Both the position numbers and the translations under genes were made by a program. Shown piece by piece: positions 15,091 to 22,223 of a stretch of 22,223 bases of DNA. The stretch's first letter is position 1. Every line of letters begins with the position of its first letter. Source of the DNA: Bacillota bacterium (GTDB lineage Bacteria; Bacillota; Clostridia; Lachnospirales; Lachnospiraceae); assembly GCA_023399455.1 (NCBI GenBank), contig JAEWPN010000109.1, forward strand, positions 1 through 22,223, written 5' to 3'. A model generated the notes under the pieces. That model had not been told where the DNA came from and made no database searches. It saw nothing but the letters and a program-made list of their open reading frames with translations.

Positions 15091-15606
15091 TTATGTTAGC
15101 ACCAGCGACGGCGCACTGTATACACGCGTTCCCAGTTCGGAATCCAACAAATAAAGTCCCTTTGCATCACCGCCGAACAAATCATACTTCTTTATATTCT
15201 CCTCAGCATTCTTCTCTTCCTCATTCTGTTCCTTAATGAACCAATCCAAAAACTGCATGGTCCTATAATCCTTCAGCTCATATGCAGCACCGTAAATATC
15301 GTGGATCTTCTCTGTTACCTTCAGCTCATGTTCAAAGGCCGCAACCGCAGGCTGTCTGAAATCACTGTAGGAAGCATTAGGCGCCTTTATATCCTTAAGA
15401 ACCACCTTCTCGCTGTTATTCAACAAATAATCCATAAAAAGCATGGCATGGTCGCGTTCTTCCTGTGCCTGAATCTTAAACCAGTTCGCGAAACCGTTCA
15501 AATTGTTGTCCGCATAATAGTTGGAAATATCCAGATACAAATAAGCTGAAAATAATTCATAATTTATCTGTTCCGTTATCTTTGATGAAATTTCCTTGTT
15601 AAGCAT
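15091..15606 (-). CDS. ftnA: Non-heme ferritin
   Basis: A 171-residue iron-storage ferritin that oxidises Fe(II) at a di-iron centre and assembles into a 24-subunit cage. Ferroxidase residues are in place: Glu17 in INYELFSAYLYLD, Glu50 and His53 in QEERDHAMLF, a Glu near 94 in the AFEHELKVTEKI helix, and the EQNEEEKN segment near 126-133 carrying the Gln of bacterial FtnA. Length and four-helix pattern are standard. The ATG has AGGAGG at seven to eight bases. It is monocistronic with a strong terminator and divergent from a Cys-rich small protein gene. No clear Fur box was seen in the upstream region. Confidence 0.97.
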   Translation of the reverse strand: MLNKEISSKITEQINYELFSAYLYLDISNYYADNNLNGFANWFKIQAQEERDHAMLFMDYLLNNSEKVVLKDIKAPNASYSDFRQPAVAAFEHELKVTEKIHDIYGAAYELKDYRTMQFLDWFIKEQNEEEKNAEENIKKYDLFGGDAKGLYLLDSELGTRVYSAPSLVLT

Positions 15607-15672
15607 ATACCTTACCTCCTATTTTCTCTTTCTGGCTGTCAAAAGCTATTATATAGATATTAACACTTAAAA

Positions 15673-15765
15673 TTCGAATATTCAATAACAACCGGAAAAT
15701 TTCGGCAGTAAGTCCAACCTCTGGAAAACCTTATTATTGTAACAAAATAAATTTTATCGAATAAT
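15673..15765. promoter_or_regulatory. Divergent ferritin / Cys-rich protein intergenic region
   Basis: For the plus-strand gene, TTGTAA (15737-15742) and AATAAT (15760-15765) are 17 bp apart. For ferritin a TATAAT lies near 15650 on the minus strand without a good -35. Overlapping small palindromes ATTCGAAT and GAATATTC occur near 15670-15680. Confidence 0.4.
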
Positions 15766-15798
15766 AATATAAAAAGATGAATTTTAGGAATAAGAATA

Positions 15799-15987
15799 AT
15801 GAGTGATTTAACTGCAACCTGCGGGCCCAACAGAGGCTGTGACTGTAATCGGCGCTGTGACCGCTGTAACGACTTTGGCATCGATAGTAGTTGTCTGATA
15901 TTAATTCTTTTACTCTGCTGCTGTGGCGGCTGCGGCTTTGGTGGCTTTGGCGGCTTTGGCGGCAAAAATAAATGTGATTGCTGCTAA
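15799..15987 (+). CDS. Cys/Gly-rich small protein ('chorion class high-cysteine protein 13' type)
   Basis: A 62-residue protein with 13 cysteines. The N-terminal half is polar with CGPNRGCDCNRRCDRC. A short hydrophobic segment, SSCLILILLLCCCGGCG (residues about 30-46), follows, then three GFGGFGG-like repeats and the end KNKCDCC. Clostridial genomes carry similar proteins with an SCLW-I-ILLLLCGGCG core, often annotated after insect chorion proteins; this label describes composition, not homology of function. It starts at ATG with AGGA nine bases upstream. A surface, spore or metal-binding role is conceivable but not shown. The neighbourhood (ferritin, metal-chelate binding protein) fits metal handling only by association. 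Confidence 0.75.
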   Translation: MSDLTATCGPNRGCDCNRRCDRCNDFGIDSSCLILILLLCCCGGCGFGGFGGFGGKNKCDCC

Positions 15988-16000
15988 TACTTGTTCAGGG

Positions 16001-16027
16001 AATCGCCGGTATTATATCGGCGGTTTC
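16001..16027 (+). terminator. Terminator of the Cys-rich protein gene
   Basis: ATCGCCG pairs with CGGCGGT across a 9-nt loop, followed by TTCTTG. The T tract is modest. Confidence 0.55.
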
Positions 16028-16034
16028 TTGCATA

Positions 16035-16329
16035 ATAGGATTAGGGTGTCAAAAGGTCCTTTATAAATACATTCCGGTCAATATGACCAAAACAAAAAGA
16101 ACGACTGCGCCTATGTAAATATTTAGAAGTTCTTTCTCTGGATATTTGTGCCAGAACAGAAAACAACACTGTTTGAGCGCAGCGAGTTTTTTGTTTTCTG
16201 GTATGTTTGGCGCGAATAGACTGAGAATTAGAACTTCTTATATATTGGAATTCGGAGTAGGAGCCTTTTTGTATTGGACATATTGTCTAAAGACGTTCGC
16301 CAAAAGTCCTTTTGGCACCTTAATCCTAT
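16035..16329. mobile_element. 295-bp palindromic non-coding element, MITE-like
   Basis: The ends ATAGGATTAGGGTGTCAAAA (16035 onward) and CCTTTTGGCACCTTAATCCT (ending 16329) are inverted copies over 22 bp with two mismatches, both of which become G-U pairs in RNA. The complementarity continues inward: GGTCAATATGACC with GGACATATTGTCT, CAAAAAG with CTTTTTG, AGAAGTTCT with AGAACTTCT, and CAGAAAACAA with TTGTTTTCTG. The centre is near 16182 in GAGCGCAGCGAG. No ORF of substance is present. It lies between two convergent genes. This looks like a foldback miniature element or large structured RNA element; no target duplication was verified. Confidence 0.6.
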
Positions 16330-16340
16330 AAGATAAAAGC

Positions 16341-16369
16341 GTCAGAGGCATACCACTCTCTCCCCTGAC
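16341..16369 (-). terminator. Terminator of the metal-chelate binding protein gene
   Basis: GTCAGGGG (16369-16362) pairs with CCTCTGAC (16348-16341) including one G-U pair, followed by GCTTTTAT on the minus strand. Confidence 0.6.
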
Positions 16370-16397
16370 ACTCCCTGTACTGCAATTATTAATTGCT

Positions 16398-17429
16398 TCA
16401 TTCTTCCGTATAAAGCTCCATTAACTTCTCGGCCGTCAGCTTCATTGCGAGCGGTCCATTCGAATTCATATTTTCATCAAAATAATAAATCCGGTTATTC
16501 TGTACCGCGTCCAAAGACTGCCATACGGAGGAGCTTTCGAGGCTCTGGACAAATGCTGTAGTTGCTTCATAATTATGCTGGAATACAATGTAATAGGGAT
16601 CCATTTCCGCTACCGCTTCCAGCGATATAGTCTCACTGGATTCCGGATAACCCTCAGGTTTGGTCAGACCAAATGTTTCATAATAGGATGGGGTTCCAAC
16701 TGCAATAAATCCTTTGCCATCAGTACGAAACAGTGCATAGCTTCTGTCCTGATACTGACTGACCTGTTCCCCGGCATCAGCAATCGTCGATTCCACTTCC
16801 GTAATAACGTCCAGTGCTTTACTTTCCTTGCCAATAATCTGCGAACAGCTTAACAGCTGATCCTGCCATGTGTCACTATAATCCAGAAGAATGACCGGAG
16901 CGATTTCGGTCAGCTGGTCATATACCTCATCTATGCCCCCATGGATGGAAAATGTGATAATGACGTCCGGTGCCGATTCCAGCACTGCCTCCAGATTAAT
17001 CTCCCTTGCACTTCCAAGGTCCATAATTTCCGCTCCGCTCATATACGGAGCAAACAATTCCGAGCTTTCCAACGACTCTGTCTGACCCAGAAGATTGCCA
17101 AGCGATGCGGCAGTTGGGGTAACTCCAAGGGCAAACAAATGCTCAAGATAAAATGTATGTAATAAGGTAATTCTCTCCGGCATACTTTCAAGAACAACCT
17201 CATGCCCGGCCGCATCTACTATTGTTCTTGGCCATTCTGCTACTGCTTCTTCACCGGCCGAGTCTTCCTCTGTTACTTCTTCTGCTTCTGCCGTGGGAGC
17301 CAGAGCCTCCTGAATCACCGGCACCTCTTCTGCGGAAACGTCTTCACTCTTATTCGTTCCTGCGGAACATCCTACGAGCAGCATGGACATTACTGCTGCA
17401 GATAATATGAAACTCATTGGTTTTTTCAA
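16398..17429 (-). CDS. Orphan FecB/BtuF-type metal-chelate binding lipoprotein
   Basis: A 343-residue lipoprotein. The signal peptide has lipobox LLVGC (Cys at about residue 21 from the chosen start). An acidic low-complexity linker of about 50 residues follows, then a periplasmic-binding-type domain: RTIVDAAGHEVVLESMPERI, the usual entry strand of siderophore and cobalamin binding proteins, then FALGVTPTAAS, NLEAVLESAPDVII, and the C-terminal lobe with MDPYYIVFQH and VWQSLDAVQNNRIYYFD. It probably captures a ferric chelate or heme-like ligand for an ABC importer. No permease or ATPase gene adjoins it. The start is TTG at 17429, because AGGAGGAG lies five bases upstream; the longer ATG at 17462 would run through a hairpin and lacks a ribosome site. 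The AraC-type gene upstream is its likely regulator. Confidence 0.9.
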   Translation of the reverse strand: MKKPMSFILSAAVMSMLLVGCSAGTNKSEDVSAEEVPVIQEALAPTAEAEEVTEEDSAGEEAVAEWPRTIVDAAGHEVVLESMPERITLLHTFYLEHLFALGVTPTAASLGNLLGQTESLESSELFAPYMSGAEIMDLGSAREINLEAVLESAPDVIITFSIHGGIDEVYDQLTEIAPVILLDYSDTWQDQLLSCSQIIGKESKALDVITEVESTIADAGEQVSQYQDRSYALFRTDGKGFIAVGTPSYYETFGLTKPEGYPESSETISLEAVAEMDPYYIVFQHNYEATTAFVQSLESSSVWQSLDAVQNNRIYYFDENMNSNGPLAMKLTAEKLMELYTEE

Positions 17430-17450
17430 TTTTTCTCCTCCTGTCTTAAA

Positions 17451-17494
17451 ATAGAATTGCATGAGTTAGCCTTTTCTAACTCATGCAATTCTAT
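17451..17494 (-). promoter_or_regulatory. Perfect 44-bp hairpin in the binding-protein leader
   Basis: Two perfectly complementary 19-bp arms (17451-17469, 17476-17494) flank a 6-nt loop. On the minus strand it is followed by TTTAAG, then directly by the ribosome site of the binding-protein gene. There is no room for a promoter after it, so it must be in the 5' leader. It may also end the AraC transcript. Confidence 0.75.
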
Positions 17495-17504
17495 CATACC
17501 GATA

Positions 17505-17533
17505 TTTATAGATGGAATGGAGAAATCTTTAAA
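17505..17533 (-). promoter_or_regulatory. Candidate promoter of the binding-protein gene
   Basis: TTTAAA (17533-17528) and TATAAA (17510-17505) on the minus strand, 17 bp apart. The transcript would begin near 17498, placing the hairpin at its extreme 5' end. Confidence 0.4.
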
Positions 17534-17543
17534 TCACCATGGA

Positions 17544-18359
17544 TTATTCCTTAATAACTTTCCTTAACTCGCTTGGGGAACAACCTATTCTTTTTTGAAA
17601 GATACGGCTGAAATACAAGGGATCAGAATATCCAACCTCCCCGGCAATTTCATGGACGTAAGCGTCTGTTGTCAGAAGAAGCTCTTTAGCGCGGTTCATG
17701 CGGTACAGAATCAGATAATCCCCCGGCCCCATACCGGCATACTTATGAAAAATATAGTAAAGCCGGTTCGGGGTCAGCTCATACATTTCTGCCAGATCTC
17801 CTACCGAAAGTTCCTCCGAATAATGCTCATGAATATAATCACTGATTCTTTCATAAAGATCCCTGTCATGAGAAACAAATCTTTTTTCCGTACACACGAA
17901 AATCTCCTCCAGCACGCACCGAAACAGAGTCTCCCGTTGAAATTCCGATAAAGTATCCGGGATATGGGATATCTTCCACAACCGGTTGAGCAGTCCCTTT
18001 AATCTTGGGCTGTGACCAATGGTAAGTTCAAAATGTGTATCCGGCAGCCGCAGACCATTTCTATGTTCATTCTTAACTTCATAAAGAATTGCCATATACT
18101 GCAATTCCTTGTTTCCTATTACCTTTTTATCGAGCAGCATCTCTGCTCCCCCATGAATAATCTTCTTAGGGTCGGTTATATACTGGATCCCGTTAAACCC
18201 AAACTCTGCTTTCCCGCTAATCGGAATCAAGATTCCCGGAAAAGGTGCTGTTCTTTGCCTGCCTTTTCTTCCCGGCTCAACTTTATAGCGGTATACATCC
18301 TTCACACGAAAATCCGATTTGGCAAAGCTTTCCACCAATTGATTAAATTCAAACTCCAT
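17544..18359 (-). CDS. AraC-family transcriptional regulator
   Basis: A 271-residue cytoplasmic regulator. The N-terminal half (about 1-165) has a cupin-like sensing pattern (YRYKVEPGRKGRQRTAPFPG, ILIPISGKAEFGFNG). The C-terminal 100 residues carry the two AraC helix-turn-helix units, LSVGDLAEMYELTPNRLYYI and VHEIAGEVGYSDPLYFSRIF, ending in GCSPSELRK. The ATG follows AAGGTGAG. It lies 114 bp upstream of the FecB-type gene in the same orientation. In Firmicutes, AraC proteins next to ferric-siderophore binding genes often sense the chelate, so local control of that gene is inferred. The inducer is unknown. Confidence 0.92.
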   Translation of the reverse strand: MEFEFNQLVESFAKSDFRVKDVYRYKVEPGRKGRQRTAPFPGILIPISGKAEFGFNGIQYITDPKKIIHGGAEMLLDKKVIGNKELQYMAILYEVKNEHRNGLRLPDTHFELTIGHSPRLKGLLNRLWKISHIPDTLSEFQRETLFRCVLEEIFVCTEKRFVSHDRDLYERISDYIHEHYSEELSVGDLAEMYELTPNRLYYIFHKYAGMGPGDYLILYRMNRAKELLLTTDAYVHEIAGEVGYSDPLYFSRIFQKRIGCSPSELRKVIKE

Positions 18360-18408
18360 TTATTTTCTCACCTTTTTATCTGGCTGTGTTATCTCTACAA
18401 GTCCTCAA

Positions 18409-18424
18409 GTTAGTACAAACTAAC
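18409..18424. promoter_or_regulatory. Inverted repeat upstream of the AraC gene
   Basis: GTTAGT and ACTAAC are separated by 4 nt, about 50 bp before the start codon, next to a possible -10 TACAAT (18434-18429). It may be an autoregulatory site. The remaining 18425-18587 holds no gene I can support. Confidence 0.35.
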
Positions 18425-18587
18425 CGTATTGTATCATATCTTTCCTGACTGGTATAGTACATTTTCTTCCCGGTAATTTCTCATTTTCTGCTACATAAAG
18501 GTCGGTATTGCTGCTCTCCCTCTTTATCCCCAAAAGGCTGGATAAAAGCATTGGACTGACGAATAAATATTCCTGATTCCCATATAT

Positions 18588-19064
18588 CTAAGAATTTTCC
18601 TGTATACAGTTTGCGGCATCAATGGCAATTACAAGCATCATCCCCATCAATTCATCCGCCGCATTCGCTATATCTATCACATAGGTATCACCAAAATGGA
18701 GTAATTGCTTAGAAATATGTATAATGGCGCTTTCTCCGGAATACACATCATAATCCCACCCGAGGAAATCTCCTTCCACTCTCCAGCCGTTACAATCAAT
18801 CTCATACTTTGGTCTGAATAGCGTAAACCGTTTCTGGATTCTTCCTTTAGTTACTCCGCCGATTTCAATTTCAAATGCCGGGAGAAACGTAAACAGTTTT
18901 TGCTTTATCATCCCTATTTCATTCCGGTTTGCGTCGTATACATGGAGCTGATGCCCCAGTGCTATCAGCTCTGCTTTCACAAAATATCTTACATTGTCAC
19001 TTTCATCATACACATCATAGGAATCTGTCCATGAAAATACACGTTGTTTTATAAGTAATTTCAT
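18588..19064 (-). CDS. LURP-one-related / YxjI family protein
   Basis: A 158-residue protein of the LURP-one-related (tubby C-terminal-like) family, a beta-barrel fold of uncertain function in bacteria. The pattern fits: KLLIKQRVFSWTDSYDVYDE at the start, then NVRYFVKAELIALGHQLHVYDANRNEIG, MIKQKLFTFLPAFEIEIGG, the repeated strand FRPKYEIDCNGWRVEGDFLG and the hydrophobic C-terminal helix AADELMGMMLVIAIDAANC. ATG at 19064 is chosen because AAAGGTG lies eight bases upstream; an ATG at 19082, directly after the stop of the preceding gene, is possible. That tight junction with ywbE indicates one transcript and perhaps translational coupling. Confidence 0.88.
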   Translation of the reverse strand: MKLLIKQRVFSWTDSYDVYDESDNVRYFVKAELIALGHQLHVYDANRNEIGMIKQKLFTFLPAFEIEIGGVTKGRIQKRFTLFRPKYEIDCNGWRVEGDFLGWDYDVYSGESAIIHISKQLLHFGDTYVIDIANAADELMGMMLVIAIDAANCIQENS

Positions 19065-19082
19065 ATCTGCTTCACCTTTCAT

Positions 19083-19277
19083 CTATTCACAAATCTTCTG
19101 TACTCTTCCAACGATACCGCCTTCTAACATTACCTTTATCCCTCTTGGGTGATTTGCTGAATTGGTAAGCAGCCTCTGTACGATACCTTCTGTCAATTTT
19201 CCTGTTCTCTGGTCTTGCTTCTGTACTACAAGCACTTTTGCACCTATTTTAACATTACTTCTAACTGTTCCATCCAT
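19083..19277 (-). CDS. ywbE: YwbE family protein
   Basis: A 64-residue conserved protein of the YwbE family (DUF2196). Nearly the whole sequence is diagnostic: MDGTVRSNVKIGAKVLVVQK, DQRTGKLTEGIVQRLLTNSA, NHPRGIKVMLEGGIVGRVQK. The KOW-like hydrophobic and glycine pattern suggests a small beta-barrel, possibly nucleic-acid binding, but no activity is established. The ATG follows GGAG by eight bases. Its stop codon is immediately followed by the next reading frame, so the two form an operon. The region between it and the Nudix gene (19278-19396) has AT-rich promoter-like sequence (TATAAG near 19306) without a clear -35. Confidence 0.93.
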   Translation of the reverse strand: MDGTVRSNVKIGAKVLVVQKQDQRTGKLTEGIVQRLLTNSANHPRGIKVMLEGGIVGRVQKICE

Positions 19278-19396
19278 CGCCTTATCTCCAATCTCTTTTC
19301 AGTCTTATATACAATATTTACTAATTTAATTCTTTGCTTTTTTCTTCTTATCAACGGTAAGGTCATAGCTTCATGACAAAAATAGGATACTTCCCA

Positions 19397-19825
19397 TCAT
19401 ATAAAACCTCTCTTTTTCGCCTCTTCCATTAATTTAGGCTGTATATCCGGATAAGTCCAGTTCTCAGGATATCCACTCATCAATACGTTCTTTTCAATTT
19501 CGCTATGAAGTTCCGTCTCAGATGTTTTTACTTCTGCATAAAATAACATTCCAAAACTTTCCCGTCCTTCAAGATCATCCAGAGCCGTTACTGAATATAT
19601 GCAAATTGGCCTTATATCAAACTCTTTGGCGCCTGTTTCCTCATATAATTCTCTTTTTGCCGTATCGAAGATATTTTCTCCCTTTTCTCTGTGACCTCCG
19701 GGTACTTCCAGCGTGTTTCTATCCTTGTGCTTACAATATATAAATTCTTTTCCTCTCTTTGCAATAATAACTGCAAACTTCAAAAAATTATCATCAACAT
19801 CATCATAGATTTTTACAGCTGTCAT
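19397..19825 (-). CDS. Nudix hydrolase
   Basis: A 142-residue pyrophosphohydrolase acting on a nucleoside diphosphate linked to another moiety. The Nudix box is complete from Gly44 to Ala66: GHREKGENIFDTAKRELYEE followed by TGA, with Glu50, Arg58-Glu59, Glu62-Glu63 and Gly65 at the required spacing. The KFAVIIAKRGKEFIYCKHKD entry strands and the GMLFYAEVKTSE strand are usual for MutT/8-oxo-dGTPase-like members. The C-terminus is slightly unusual (YPENWTYPDIQPKLMEEAKK). The substrate cannot be deduced. The ribosome site AAGGGA is 12 bases from the ATG, somewhat far. It is separate from ywbE by about 120 bp. Confidence 0.92.
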   Translation of the reverse strand: MTAVKIYDDVDDNFLKFAVIIAKRGKEFIYCKHKDRNTLEVPGGHREKGENIFDTAKRELYEETGAKEFDIRPICIYSVTALDDLEGRESFGMLFYAEVKTSETELHSEIEKNVLMSGYPENWTYPDIQPKLMEEAKKRGFI

Positions 19826-20142
19826 TTATTTACTATTCCCTTCAAATATAACTTTATCTTAACTTTCTACAGATGATAGGTCTCTACTAATGCAACCCTA
19901 ACACACTACCACACTACAATCAAGTAAAAGAGTAATCATTCCTGCCATTGTAACAAGATATTCTTATTTCTTATGTTTAGGGAATCCATCGGACAGACAG
20001 TATGAGCTGTAAGTATAGCTCGCGATGAATAACAGTACAAGTTTTGATAGTCCGGAGCATATAATAGTAATAAAGAATGTCTCTCTGTAAAGAAGATTAA
20101 AACGAAACTTATAGAAGATAAAAGCGCTAAAAAGGGGAAAAT
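19826..20142. other. Gene-free upstream region
   Basis: No gene is supported. A TATAAT at 20060-20065 on the plus strand may serve the small gene at 20143 but has a weak -35. A short inverted repeat GAGCT/AGCTC lies near 20004-20021. Confidence 0.3.
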
Positions 20143-20322
20143 ATGAGAATAACGGCAGTAGAAAGTGTAGAAACAAAGAACTGGAATGATTCCAGATTCT
20201 TGTCACAAAAAAATATGACGACACAGACAGTCCGTGAAATAAAAAATGAAAATAATAGCTTCGCTGCTACGCTGACTAAAATTATGAATAAAAAGGACAC
20301 GGCAGAAGGGCCTTATACATAG
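20143..20322 (+). CDS. 59-residue small protein, unknown function
   Basis: ATG at 20143 is preceded by AAAAGGGG at ideal spacing and opens a 59-residue frame beginning MRITAVESVETKNWNDSRFL and ending KKDTAEGPYT. It is hydrophilic, rich in Thr, Asn, Lys and Glu, without a membrane segment or cysteine; residues 9-50 could form a helix. I do not recognise it. It is the only plus-strand gene in this half besides the Cys-rich protein, and is placed back to back with the Nudix gene and facing the chemotaxis receptor gene. The opposite strand is also open (19964-20224) but starts at GTG without a ribosome site, so the plus-strand reading is preferred. Confidence 0.55.
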   Translation: MRITAVESVETKNWNDSRFLSQKNMTTQTVREIKNENNSFAATLTKIMNKKDTAEGPYT

Positions 20323-20387
20323 GTCCCTTAGTATATCTATACCATGAATACTCTTTAATATATTGCCCGCTTTCCTGCATTGCGAAC

Positions 20388-20415
20388 TCCCATGTCCTTG
20401 GGAAAAGACATGGGA
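20388..20415. other. Hairpin between the small gene and the chemotaxis receptor
   Basis: TCCCATGTC and GACATGGGA form a perfect 9-bp stem with a 10-nt loop. Neither strand has a T run after it, so it is not a classical terminator. A second inverted repeat, CTCATTC/GAATGAG, lies at about 20464-20495. Either could end the two convergent transcripts. Confidence 0.4.
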
Positions 20416-20534
20416 AATCCAAGCTTTGCTATGATACTATATAAAATTCAACATATTATCCCCTCATTCTTTTGCACAATAATAATATGAATGAGAAAAA
20501 ATCTTGCCACGAGCTCAGCTAATGATGAATTACA

Positions 20535-22223
20535 TCAAATCCGGAAATATCCAATTGCTTCTGACAATTTCTGAATATCGTTTTCCAGTTCTTTAGCTTT
20601 ATTCGCCATCGAATTAATGTTTTCTGTCTGCATTGCTACCGTTGCATTGACCTCCTGTGTGGTAGCTGCTGCCTGCTGGGAAATAGCCGAGATACTTTCC
20701 ATAGCAATCATAGTATCTGTTCTGGACTGTTCCATTACTTTCGTTTCTACCGTAATATCCTTCATGTTTTTTGTCAGAATATTAACTTTTTCCTGTATCT
20801 CTCTAAAAACAGCTATCGTACTTTCCAGTGCACTTTCCTGTGCGAACACAATTTTCCGGGCCTGACTTGCAGATGCTGTCGTGTTTTCCGTCTGTCTTTG
20901 TACTCCGTCAATGATTCTTCGGATTCGTTCCACAGCTTCTACAGACTGATCTGCAAGCTTTCTGATTTCATCGGCTACGATAGCAAAACCTCTGCCTGCC
21001 TCTCCGGCACGTGCCGCTTCCACAGAGGCATTTAATGATAACAGATTGGTCTCGTCAGCGATTTCATTGATAAAATCCACAACTTCATAAATACTGCGCG
21101 ACTGTTTACCAAGCTCTTCCATACCATCCATTACCTGTCTGGTAATCTGTGTCGTCTCTTTTCCTTTCGTACGCAGTTCCTCTACAATATCCATTCCTTT
21201 AGCTACTGTTATATCGGTTTCTCTGGTATTCTCCATCGTATCAGAGATATACCCCGTTACATCTTCTATCTTTGAAGACAATAGTTCCATCTGCGTTACG
21301 CACCTTTGGGTATCCGCTGCCTGTGACTGATTACCCTGTCCAATCTCATCAACTGCCTGGGCAATTCCTTTTGACCCTTCCAGAATATCTTCTGCCTGAT
21401 CCGACACCTCTATTGCAATCATGTGTACTCTGTCTCCGAATTCAGTAACCTGTCGGATCAACTGTCTGACCTGTTCCAACATATGGGTCAGAGCATATGC
21501 CAGTCTGCCGAGTTCGTCTTTTTTCTTATCCTGAAAAATAACCGTCATATTACCTGCCGAAGCTTTTTCAGACATTCCTACCATACTATTGATACGATTT
21601 CCAATTCCCAGTGCTAACGTTAATCCAATAATCAGAGAAAGCAACGCTGTTGCAATCGTGATTATAATAGTAATCTGTTTAATCTGCTGTACCTGCCCGG
21701 TAATGTTTTGTTCCGGAATCATACTGCATACCATTGCACCTGTCGTCCCTATTTTAGAATAAGCGAACAACTGCGTTTGATTATTCCATTCTGTCTCCAG
21801 ATAGCCACTGTCTGCCTTATCCTCCAAAGCCCTTTGGAAACACTCCATATCCTTAAAAATAACCTGAGTATCTGTATCATTACAAGTAATCTCTCTTCCA
21901 TCCGGCGTAATAAAGCTTACGATGCTGCCTTCTCCCAAATCCATTTCTTCCAGAACAGAGCGTACCGTATCCATATTCAAATCGATAATAAAAAATCCGT
22001 TCCCTTTACTTAATTTTCGTACATAAGAAACCGCATAGAAATCCGATGATTTTGAAAAAAGTTCATCGAGATAGACATGCTCCCCATACCATGCTTCTTT
22101 TTTGCCGGCTGTCCATATCTGTCCCTCTTCACTTTGTATAAAAGTCTGATAGGTATCTTCCGGCAATTCCCCATCCGTTGAAAAAGGTTTGGTAACAAAA
22201 GTTTTATAACCAACCTTACTCTG
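20535..22223 (-). CDS. Methyl-accepting chemotaxis protein, N-terminus outside window
   Basis: The frame is open to the window edge, giving 562 residues of a membrane chemoreceptor; the first membrane helix and part of the sensor are missing. The visible sensor part looks like the distal half of a dCache domain ([32 protein letters not shown]). A membrane helix lies near visible residues 182-205, then a HAMP linker. The signalling hairpin tip [20 protein letters not shown], then [20 protein letters not shown], lies near 378-425. Long coiled coils follow, ending IGYFRI without a CheR-docking pentapeptide. It relays ligand binding to CheA/CheW. A TTG at 22166 is an internal codon, not the start. 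The ligand is unknown. Confidence 0.95.
   Translation of the reverse strand, partial: QSKVGYKTFVTKPFSTDGELPEDTYQTFIQSEEGQIWTAGKKEAWYGEHVYLDELFSKSSDFYAVSYVRKLSKGNGFFIIDLNMDTVRSVLEEMDLGEGSIVSFITPDGREITCNDTDTQVIFKDMECFQRALEDKADSGYLETEWNNQTQLFAYSKIGTTGAMVCSMIPEQNITGQVQQIKQITIIITIATALLSLIIGLTLALGIGNRINSMVGMSEKASAGNMTVIFQDKKKDELGRLAYALTHMLEQVRQLIRQVTEFGDRVHMIAIEVSDQAEDILEGSKGIAQAVDEIGQGNQSQAADTQRCVTQMELLSSKIEDVTGYISDTMENTRETDITVAKGMDIVEELRTKGKETTQITRQVMDGMEELGKQSRSIYEVVDFINEIADETNLLSLNASVEAARAGEAGRGFAIVADEIRKLADQSVEAVERIRRIIDGVQRQTENTTASASQARKIVFAQESALESTIAVFREIQEKVNILTKNMKDITVETKVMEQSRTDTMIAMESISAISQQAAATTQEVNATVAMQTENINSMANKAKELENDIQKLSEAIGYFRI

Noticed and set aside
19964..20224. 86-residue minus-strand frame with hydrophobic, aromatic-rich product
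   Set aside because: It begins at GTG without a ribosome site and lies antisense to a plus-strand gene with a strong site; the Phe/Ser/Tyr-rich composition is typical of antisense reading.
1..22223. tRNA or rRNA genes
   Set aside because: No cloverleaf-like or rRNA-like sequence was noticed on either strand; a dedicated search was not possible.

Overview
The window looks like a chromosomal piece of a low-to-medium GC Firmicute, most likely a Lachnospiraceae-type clostridium. The signs are strong AGGAGG-type ribosome sites, GTP-type PEP carboxykinase, YesM/YesN two-component genes beside an LplABC-type sugar importer, a 'chorion class high-cysteine' small protein, and remnants of clostridial conjugative-element genes. 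Almost all genes lie on the minus strand. The species cannot be fixed from sequence alone.

Region 1 (1 to about 3960) is an AT-rich accessory island. It holds a GNAT acetyltransferase start (cut by the window edge), a decayed RepA replication initiator, an 81-residue membrane protein carrying the GGADGPT motif of sodium-pumping decarboxylase beta subunits, a broken DUF4177 gene, a broken extracytoplasmic protein gene, a DJ-1/PfpI gene and two small membrane proteins. Its most unusual property is a roughly 20-bp imperfect repeat (TACTAACTATCAATATTAAG) that brackets the units as inverted repeats. The upstream copy supplies the -35 box of a promoter with exactly 17 bp spacing. In two cases the downstream copy forms one arm of an intrinsic terminator. 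Between neighbouring genes the copies form a palindrome-with-spacer junction, which gives a cassette-like layout.

Region 2 (about 4040 to 6420) holds pckG with its terminator and a 500-bp upstream region with palindromes: one at the predicted transcript start and three TGTACA-centred sites spaced exactly 35 bp apart.

Region 3 (6329 to 14970) is a coherent xylo-oligosaccharide locus read right to left: a GH8 reducing-end xylose-releasing exo-oligoxylanase without a signal peptide, a YesM-type sensor kinase, a YesN/AraC-type response regulator, a terminator, then a binding lipoprotein, a partial terminator, and two permeases. The inferred logic is that the sensor pair induces the importer and the cytoplasmic enzyme trims the imported oligosaccharides. 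The ATPase is not here; in this family it is usually a shared MsmX-type protein encoded elsewhere.

Region 4 (15040 to 18430) holds ferritin, a divergent Cys/Gly-rich small protein, a 295-bp non-coding element that is palindromic almost throughout, and an orphan FecB-type metal-chelate binding lipoprotein preceded by an AraC regulator and a perfect 44-bp hairpin. The common theme may be iron.

Region 5 (18588 to 22223) holds a LURP-one/YxjI-like protein, YwbE, a Nudix hydrolase, a 59-residue plus-strand small protein and a methyl-accepting chemotaxis protein whose N-terminus lies beyond the window.
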